Shown here one piece after another: positions 6,234 to 10,036 of a stretch of DNA of 10,036 nucleotides. A model generated the notes under the pieces. It saw only the letters and a program-made list of their open reading frames with translations. It was not told the origin of the DNA and did not search any database. The translations under genes were made by a program, and so were the position numbers. The stretch comes from Anaerolineales bacterium (GTDB lineage: Bacteria; Chloroflexota; Anaerolineae; Anaerolineales; JABWBV01). Numbering within the stretch: the stretch's first letter is position 1; every line of letters starts with the position of its first letter. The DNA is taken from the NCBI GenBank assembly GCA_027019845.1, contig JALUWE010000316.1, positions 1 through 10,036 of the forward strand. Reading direction: 5' to 3'.

Positions 6234-6262
6234 ATGATAACATCTTGCCGCGCATGAGGCAA
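6234..6262 (-). promoter_or_regulatory. sigma70-type promoter of the five-gene minus-strand operon
   Basis: On the minus strand TTGCCT (6257-6262) and TATCAT (6234-6239) are separated by exactly 17 bp. They match the -35 consensus at four of six and the -10 consensus at five of six positions. Transcription would begin near 6227, giving a leader of about 40 bases before the ATG at 6185. Two copies of AGCGGTTT (6262-6269 and 6285-6292), 23 bp apart, overlap and precede the -35 box and could be regulator half-sites. Confidence 0.6.
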
Positions 6263-6341
6263 GCGGTTTCCGTGGTCAGTCGCCAGCGGTTTGCCATCCG
6301 TGATCGGTATTGGGTTGCAAGCGATCAGTCGGCCGCTCAGG

Positions 6342-6347
6342 TACAAT
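6342..6347 (+). promoter_or_regulatory. -10 box suggesting a leaderless transcript for the deacetylase gene
   Basis: TACAAT ends 7 bases before the ATG at 6355, so a transcript from it would begin at or within a base or two of the start codon. No Shine-Dalgarno sequence precedes that ATG. Both facts fit a leaderless mRNA. The -35 region is not recognisable; TTGCAA at 6315-6320 is too far away at 21 bp. Confidence 0.4.
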
Positions 6348-6354
6348 TGCTGGT

Positions 6355-7095
6355 ATGAAATGGATTTATTTATCGCCCCATCTGGATGATGCGGTCTTTT
6401 CCTGCGGGGGGTTGATCTGGGAGCAGGTGCGGCGCGGCGATCCGGTCGAGGTGTGGACGATTTGCGCGGGTGATCCGCCTGCGGGGGAGTTGTCCTCGTT
6501 CGCGCAATCCTTGCACGCGCGCTGGGAGGCCGGGGAGGCCCCCATCGCGACGCGGCGGGCCGAGGATGTGCGTGCCTGCACCTACCTGGGCGCGGGCTTC
6601 CGGCACTTTTCCCTGCCCGACTGTATCTACCGCAGGCATCCAGACACCGGCCTGCCGCTCTACACCTCGGAAGATGCTATTTTCGGGGAGGTGGACGAAG
6701 CGGAATCCGGCCTGATCGAGTGGTTGGCAAATGAGTTGCAAGCCTGGCTGTCCCCGGAGGCCCGCGTTGTCTGTCCCTTGTCGCTGGGCGGGCACGTGGA
6801 CCACAGGCTGGTACGCCGGGCAGTGGAGGGGCTGGCCCGCGCCTTGTGGTTCTACGTTGATTTTCCCTATGCCCTGGAGGCCGCTCATGATCTCGCTCGC
6901 GTGATCCCGCAGGGGTACACCTTTTGCAGCGCGCCGCTCTCCGAGGAGGGTTTGCAGGCCTGGCGCGCGGCGATTGGCAGGTACGCCTCGCAAATCAGCA
7001 CTTTTTGGGAGCACGAAGCGGAAATCGAGCAACAACTGCGCCAACACGTCGAATCCTATGGGGGAACGCCTGTTCTGAAGCCCTCGATTTCGTAA
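6355..7095 (+). CDS. LmbE/PIG-L family zinc deacetylase
   Basis: This 246-residue protein is a likely zinc-dependent de-N-acetylase of the PIG-L/LmbE superfamily, which deacetylates GlcNAc-type sugars in glycolipids, thiols such as bacillithiol or mycothiol precursors, or other small molecules. The N-terminal motif SPHLDDAVFSCGG (residues 7-19) is a variant of the family PHPDDE: His9 and Asp12 would bind zinc and Asp11 would be the general base. The second motif HVDHRLV (147-153) supplies His150 as third ligand and His147 as catalytic histidine. Leu replaces Pro and Ala replaces Glu in the first motif, a variation that marks a distinct subgroup. Length fits the family. The start at 6355 is chosen because the core strand MKWIYLSPHLDD begins there; an upstream TTG at 6310 adds only unconserved residues. 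No glycosyltransferase lies beside it to indicate the substrate. Confidence 0.85.
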   Translation: MKWIYLSPHLDDAVFSCGGLIWEQVRRGDPVEVWTICAGDPPAGELSSFAQSLHARWEAGEAPIATRRAEDVRACTYLGAGFRHFSLPDCIYRRHPDTGLPLYTSEDAIFGEVDEAESGLIEWLANELQAWLSPEARVVCPLSLGGHVDHRLVRRAVEGLARALWFYVDFPYALEAAHDLARVIPQGYTFCSAPLSEEGLQAWRAAIGRYASQISTFWEHEAEIEQQLRQHVESYGGTPVLKPSIS

Positions 7096-7142
7096 GCGTT
7101 TCATCAGAATCGCCGGAAATCGCGGTGAAAATCATTAAAATT

Positions 7143-7286
7143 AGTACTTACGTAGTTGAGACCTCACAGGTCTGTTACCACACGATGCAGCAGGAAGATT
7201 TTACCCAAAATAGATTGCATCCGGGCATCTCCATGCGCTTTGAGACCTGTGAGGTCTGGGTGCGACTTTTCAAGTGCGTAAGTCCT
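7143..7286 (-). mobile_element. MITE-like element, copy B (144 bp), inverted relative to copy A
   Basis: Read on the minus strand, this element begins AGGACTTACGCACTTGA and ends AACTACGTAAGTACT. It is nearly identical to copy A over its whole length, differing by scattered single bases and one additional TGC in CTGCTGCATCG. Its terminal inverted repeats (AGTACTTACGTAGTTGA and AGGACTTACGCACTTGA) match better than those of copy A. It holds the same two 15-bp AGACCT/AGGTCT inverted repeats. It fills most of the 242-bp gap between the deacetylase gene and the PII-like/CBS gene. Copies A and B are inverted repeats about 6.4 kb apart, so recombination between them could invert everything in between. 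Confidence 0.75.
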
Positions 7287-7322
7287 GTAAAATAATAATG
7301 GATACAAACCGGGCTTGCAAGC

Positions 7323-7330
7323 AAAGGAGA
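7323..7330 (+). promoter_or_regulatory. ribosome binding site of the PII-like/CBS gene, preceded by a small palindrome
   Basis: AAAGGAGA with a 7-base spacer precedes the ATG at 7338 and settles that start. Directly before it, GCTTGCAAGC at 7313-7322 is a perfect 10-bp palindrome in the leader, a possible protein site or weak hairpin adjacent to the ribosome site. Confidence 0.75.
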
Positions 7331-7337
7331 GTAAACC

Positions 7338-8249
7338 ATGTCTTCCAATCTTCTTGTGCTGATTGTGGATGATCTCGAAAAACTTCCCGCCTTGCTCAAG
7401 GCGTGGGAAGCCATTGGGGTGGGCGTGACCATTCTGGACAGCCGGGGTGGATATCGCACGCGCACCTGGCTGGAACGCATCGGGCTGGCGGGGCCGCTCC
7501 AGCACGCCGGGCAGCGGGGTATCGAACACCCCCAAAAGCTGCTCCTTAGCGTGATCGACGAACCCAGCCTGCTGGAAAGGGCGATTGCAGAGGCGGACCG
7601 GGCGATGGGCGGCTTCGACCGCCCCAACAGCGGCATCCTGTTCGTTTTACCCATCCACCAAACGCTGGGACTGAAAAAATGGGTGCAGCCTGCCAGCGAG
7701 GAGGGCGAAGAGCAGCCCGATCAGTCCGACAGCTTCGCGTCTATCAACCTGAAAACCCCTGTATCGAAAATCATTCAAGTTTTGAATCTCAAGCCTGTCA
7801 TCGTGCGCCCTGATTCGACTATCGAGGAGATCGTGGCGGAGATGTTGCAATGCCCTTCGGTCAACGTGGTTTGCGTGGTCAACGCAGAAAACCGCTTGAT
7901 CGGGCTGATCGATTTCGACACCCTCACCGAGACGGTTTTCTACTCCATCTTTCCTGAAACGTATCTCTCCCGGTTGCACGATGTGGAGACGGTGATGGAT
8001 TTCACCACCCACCCCCATCAGGCCGACACAGCCGCGGACATCATGCAGGAAGCCGCCTATGTGCGCGCGGATGATACGCTCGCCAGCGCATTCCGCACGC
8101 TTTCGGAGCAAAAACTGCCGGGCCTGCCGGTGGTGGACGAGCATTACCGCATCACCGGCTACATCAATTTGCTTGAGCTGCTGGCAATCTGTTACCAGAA
8201 AGAGACCGCTCCAGAACCAAAAGAAACCCCCACCGATAAGCCATCCTGA
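7338..8249 (+). CDS. PII-like domain fused to two CBS domains, putative nucleotide-sensing regulator
   Basis: This 303-residue cytoplasmic protein has two parts. Residues 4-110 have the strand-helix-strand pattern of PII-like proteins: LLVLIVDDLEKLPALLKAWEAIG, GVTILDSRG, then KLLLSVIDEPSLLERAIAEAD and GILFVLPIHQTLGLKK. An acidic linker (SEEGEEQPDQSD, 120-132) follows. Residues 142-200 and 222-286 are two CBS domains: VRPDSTIEEIVAEML...VVNAENRLIGLIDFDTL, and VRADDTLASAFRTLSEQKLPGLPVVDEHYRITGYINLLEL. CBS pairs bind adenine nucleotides, and PII-like proteins bind nucleotides or small ions to control transporters. Neither helix-turn-helix nor catalytic residues are visible. The gene lies 21 bp before a permease gene, almost certainly in one transcript, suggesting it gates that permease. 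The PII-like assignment rests on pattern, not alignment; CBS assignment is firmer. Confidence 0.82.
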   Translation: MSSNLLVLIVDDLEKLPALLKAWEAIGVGVTILDSRGGYRTRTWLERIGLAGPLQHAGQRGIEHPQKLLLSVIDEPSLLERAIAEADRAMGGFDRPNSGILFVLPIHQTLGLKKWVQPASEEGEEQPDQSDSFASINLKTPVSKIIQVLNLKPVIVRPDSTIEEIVAEMLQCPSVNVVCVVNAENRLIGLIDFDTLTETVFYSIFPETYLSRLHDVETVMDFTTHPHQADTAADIMQEAAYVRADDTLASAFRTLSEQKLPGLPVVDEHYRITGYINLLELLAICYQKETAPEPKETPTDKPS

Positions 8250-8270
8250 CCAACCGAAAAAGGACAACCT

Positions 8271-9533
8271 ATGGAACAATCCACTATCGCAGCCATCATT
8301 TTTCTGGCGACCTACGCGGTCATCGTCAGTGAACGCATTCATCGCACCGCGGCCGCGCTGGCCGGCGGGCTACTCATGATCCTCTCCGGCGTGGTCACAC
8401 AAGAAGACGCTTTCCTTGCTCTGGACCTGAACGTCATCTTTCTGCTGGCGGGCATGATGATCATCGCTCACATCATCAGCGACACGGGTCTGTTTCAGTG
8501 GATGGCGGCCCAGGCCGTCCGTTTGGGCCGCGGCAGGCCGGTCAACATCCTGATCATCATCGCGTTGCTGACCGCGGTCACCTCCGCATTGTTGGATAAC
8601 GTCACGGTGGTGGTGTTGATCGCACCGGTGACCCTGTACGTAGCCGCCAGCCTGGGCGTCAGCCCGATTCCTTTCCTCATCACCAGCGTGATGGCCTCCA
8701 ACATCGGCGGCGCAGCCACGCTGATCGGCGATCCGCCCAACATTCTGATCGCCAGCGCGGCCAACATCGACTTCAACACATTTTTGCTCAACATGGGACC
8801 GGTTGCATTCGTCACCCTCACGGCTTACGTCGCAATTATGTATTTTCAGTTTCGCGGTGAGTTGACCGTGCGCGAGGATGCCCAAAAACCGGTCCGCCGC
8901 CTGGAAGCCACCGGCCTGATCACGGACCGCAAACTGTTGGTGCAATCGTTGAGCGTTTTAGGGTTGGTGCTGGTCGCCTTCCTGCTGCACGCCCGGCTGC
9001 ACCTCGAACCCGCCACCATCGCACTGGGCGGGGCCACTCTGCTGCTGATCATCACCGGCCGCGACCCGAACAAAGTGATGGAGCACGTGGAATGGGGCAC
9101 ACTGATGTTTTTCGTCGGCCTGTTCATCACGGTAGAGGCGGTGGTCAAAGTCGGCATTATCGACCAGATAGGCCAGAGCCTGCTCAACCTGACTCAGGGG
9201 AACGTGCGCATTACCGCACATCTGTTGCTGTGGTTTTCCGCGGTGGCCTCCGGGATCGTGGACAACATCCCCTACACAGCTACCATGCTGCCGCTGATCA
9301 AAAGCCTGGCTGGCAGCATGTCCATCGAGCCGCTATGGTGGGCGTTGGCGATGGGCGCGGATTTTGGCGGCAATCTGACCCTGGTGGGGGCATCGGCTAA
9401 TGTGGTGGCCGCTAACCTGGCCGAACGCAGCGGGCACAAAATCTCGTTTGCCATGTTTCTGCGCTACGGTTTCATCACCGTGTTGATCTCGCTGCTGCTC
9501 TCCAGCCTGTATCTGGAGCTGCTTTACGTTTGA
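8271..9533 (+). CDS. ArsB/NhaD/SLC13-type ion permease
   Basis: This 420-residue inner-membrane protein belongs to the ion transporter superfamily (ArsB, NhaD, DASS/SLC13, P protein). I count about 11-12 hydrophobic helices. Two inverted halves are visible from paired signatures: TSALLDN (104-110) with SNIGGAATLIGDPPN (143-157), and SGIVDNIPYTATMLP (327-341) with GADFGGNLTLVGASAN (362-377). These are the two re-entrant hairpins forming the ion site. A cytoplasmic loop at 194-222 joins the halves. The GDPPN motif is commonest in P-protein/ArsB-like and NhaD-like members. The substrate may be an anion, a dicarboxylate or sodium/proton exchange; sequence alone does not decide. AAGGA 6 bases before the ATG and a 21-bp gap from the PII-like/CBS gene indicate a shared transcript and probable control by that protein. 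No full-length anomaly is seen. Confidence 0.9.
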   Translation: MEQSTIAAIIFLATYAVIVSERIHRTAAALAGGLLMILSGVVTQEDAFLALDLNVIFLLAGMMIIAHIISDTGLFQWMAAQAVRLGRGRPVNILIIIALLTAVTSALLDNVTVVVLIAPVTLYVAASLGVSPIPFLITSVMASNIGGAATLIGDPPNILIASAANIDFNTFLLNMGPVAFVTLTAYVAIMYFQFRGELTVREDAQKPVRRLEATGLITDRKLLVQSLSVLGLVLVAFLLHARLHLEPATIALGGATLLLIITGRDPNKVMEHVEWGTLMFFVGLFITVEAVVKVGIIDQIGQSLLNLTQGNVRITAHLLLWFSAVASGIVDNIPYTATMLPLIKSLAGSMSIEPLWWALAMGADFGGNLTLVGASANVVAANLAERSGHKISFAMFLRYGFITVLISLLLSSLYLELLYV

Positions 9534-9556
9534 CATGTGGTTGGCATACGTTATAC

Positions 9557-9573
9557 CTGACAGGAGTTACGCA
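9557..9573 (+). mobile_element. solitary MITE-type terminal repeat
   Basis: CTGACAGGAGTTACGCA matches the ends of the MITE family (ACAGGACTTACGCA at 7286-7273 on the minus strand, CTGACAGCACTTACACA at the right end of copy A). No rest of the element follows; the sequence runs into TCCGTCTCCATCT and the palindrome module. It is likely a remnant end. Confidence 0.5.
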
Positions 9574-9589
9574 TCCGTCTCCATCTTGA

Positions 9590-9764
9590 GGCGACCGTCG
9601 GGGCGACCGGCCGGTCGCCCCGACCGCCAATAACCACGCGCCGAACAAGGGGATTGAGACCATCCCCCCCGCAGCGGTTGGTCGCGACCAACCGCTGCCA
9701 ATTGCCAATAATCACGCGCCGAACAACCGTCCCCCGTCCCCGGTCGTCCGTCTCCATCTCCCCC
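9590..9764. repeat. palindrome module, copy 2, with two different 28-bp palindromes
   Basis: Palindrome one at 9597-9624 (half-site GTCGGGGCGACCGG) is identical to the one at 1016-1043. It is followed by a 23-bp box at 9626-9648 (GCCAATAACC...CCGAACAA). Palindrome two at 9671-9698 (half-site GCAGCGGTTGGTCG) is a different sequence but also exactly 28 bp and perfect, and is followed by the same box at 9704-9726 with one change. The C-rich tail ending near 9764 matches copy 1. The unit is therefore a modular repeat in which a palindrome of fixed length precedes a conserved box. It starts 64 bp after the permease stop codon. Confidence 0.85.
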
Positions 9765-9811
9765 ACCACCGCCGAGATTATTCGCTATCGTTTGTACAAA
9801 ATAGTGGCGGG

Positions 9812-9960
9812 CGCAGCAATTCTAAGTATGGGCGCAAAAACTTGGTTTCGATATCGCCCGCGCACTGGTTGAATGCACCCGTAGGGCGTGTATCGAAACC
9901 CCCCGGGCACTCAACCGGCGTTTTTGCTGCATTCCGGCAGTCAGATTGAGAATTGCTGCG
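9812..9960. repeat. nested inverted repeats with competing pairings
   Basis: Four complementary pairs lie in 149 bp. CGCAGCAATTCT at 9812-9823 pairs perfectly with 9949-9960. GCAAAAAC at 9834-9841 pairs with 9920-9927. GGTTTCGATATCGCCC at 9844-9859 pairs with 9884-9900 through about 16 base pairs with one bulge. CTGGTTGAATGCACCCG at 9865-9881 pairs with 9903-9918 through about 13 base pairs. The last two pairs cross, so they cannot both form fully. This could be a palindromic repeat element, a structured RNA or a switch. From memory, related GGTTTCGA...CTCAACC repeats occur between genes in high-GC bacteria. Confidence 0.7.
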
Positions 9961-9975
9961 TAAGGCGACCCCCGC

Positions 9976-10003
9976 TTGCAAATTGCCAAAAATATGCTAA
10001 AAT
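9976..10003 (+). promoter_or_regulatory. sigma70 promoter with extended -10, reading out of the window
   Basis: TTGCAA (9976-9981) and TAAAAT (9998-10003) are spaced by 16 bp, and TG at 9995-9996 one base before the -10 box makes an extended -10. Transcription would start near 10010. The first transcribed bases include GAGGT at 10021-10025 and ACCTC at 10030-10034, a small hairpin, and no start codon appears before the edge. The product lies outside the window and may be a long-leader mRNA or a structured RNA. Confidence 0.6.
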
Positions 10004-10036
10004 TTTTACGCGGCGACCGGGAGGTTTGCACCTCTC

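Larger units (their letters stand above)
9534..10036. other. gene-free repeat and signal region (503 bp to window end)
   Basis: I see no credible coding sequence here. The stretch holds a MITE-type end (9557-9573), the second palindrome module (9590-9764), a nest of inverted repeats (9812-9960), and a promoter at 9976-10003 reading out of the window. Frames that are open here lack ribosome sites, have no protein-like composition and cross palindromes. Confidence 0.75.

Noticed and set aside
9597..9624. 28-bp palindrome as an intrinsic terminator of the permease operon
   Set aside because: The stem is strong and lies 64 bp past the stop, but no run of T follows on either strand and the same palindrome recurs elsewhere as part of a repeat, so I list it only as a repeat.
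9551..10031. Short open frames of 67-77 codons on both strands in the right-hand intergenic region
   Set aside because: They run across palindromes and repeats, lack ribosome sites and have no protein-like features.

Overview
The window looks like a piece of an Anaerolineae-type Chloroflexota genome. This is inferred from high-GC coding sequence, several proteins with Pro/Thr-rich tracts of the TPTPTETPTP / EPTPTATPP kind, a run of M42 aminopeptidase genes, and intergenic DNA full of short palindromic repeats. I could run no database search, so the taxon is a judgement from style.

Layout. (1) 170-565 (+) encodes a small secreted or membrane-anchored Pro/Thr-rich protein. (2) 566-1238 has no gene. 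It is a repeat cluster holding a complete 141-bp MITE-like element, a second such element that appears split by other repeats, a 24-bp tandem array and a 28-bp perfect palindrome. (3) 1239-6185 (-) is a compact five-gene operon, read from a recognisable promoter at 6234-6262. Its order is a Pro/Thr-rich membrane-anchored protein, three consecutive M42-family metallo-aminopeptidases, and a lipoprotein solute-binding protein. Gaps are 3, 8 and 17 bp, and the last junction is a TGATG stop/start overlap. (4) 6355-7095 (+) is a LmbE/PIG-L-type deacetylase with a possibly leaderless start, divergent from the operon. (5) 7096-7337 carries a near-identical MITE in inverted orientation. (6) 7338-9533 (+) is a two-gene unit: a protein joining an apparent PII-like domain to two CBS domains, followed by an 11-12 helix ArsB/NhaD/SLC13-type ion permease. 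(7) 9534-10036 is again gene-free. It has two different 28-bp perfect palindromes in a modular repeat, a nest of inverted repeats with competing pairings, and at the right edge a good promoter whose transcript leaves the window.

How the genes may work together (inference): the minus-strand operon looks like a peptide/nutrient salvage unit. Cytoplasmic M42 enzymes would trim peptides, possibly as TET-type oligomers, and a lipoprotein binding protein would capture an outside solute, although no permease for it is present. The PII-like/CBS protein is a good candidate for a nucleotide-sensing regulator of the permease encoded 21 bp downstream.

The most interesting points are the PII-like+CBS / permease pair, the three tandem divergent M42 paralogues, and the layered mobile or palindromic repeats. 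Five substantially different intergenic repeat types and seven related MITE ends lie within 10 kb.
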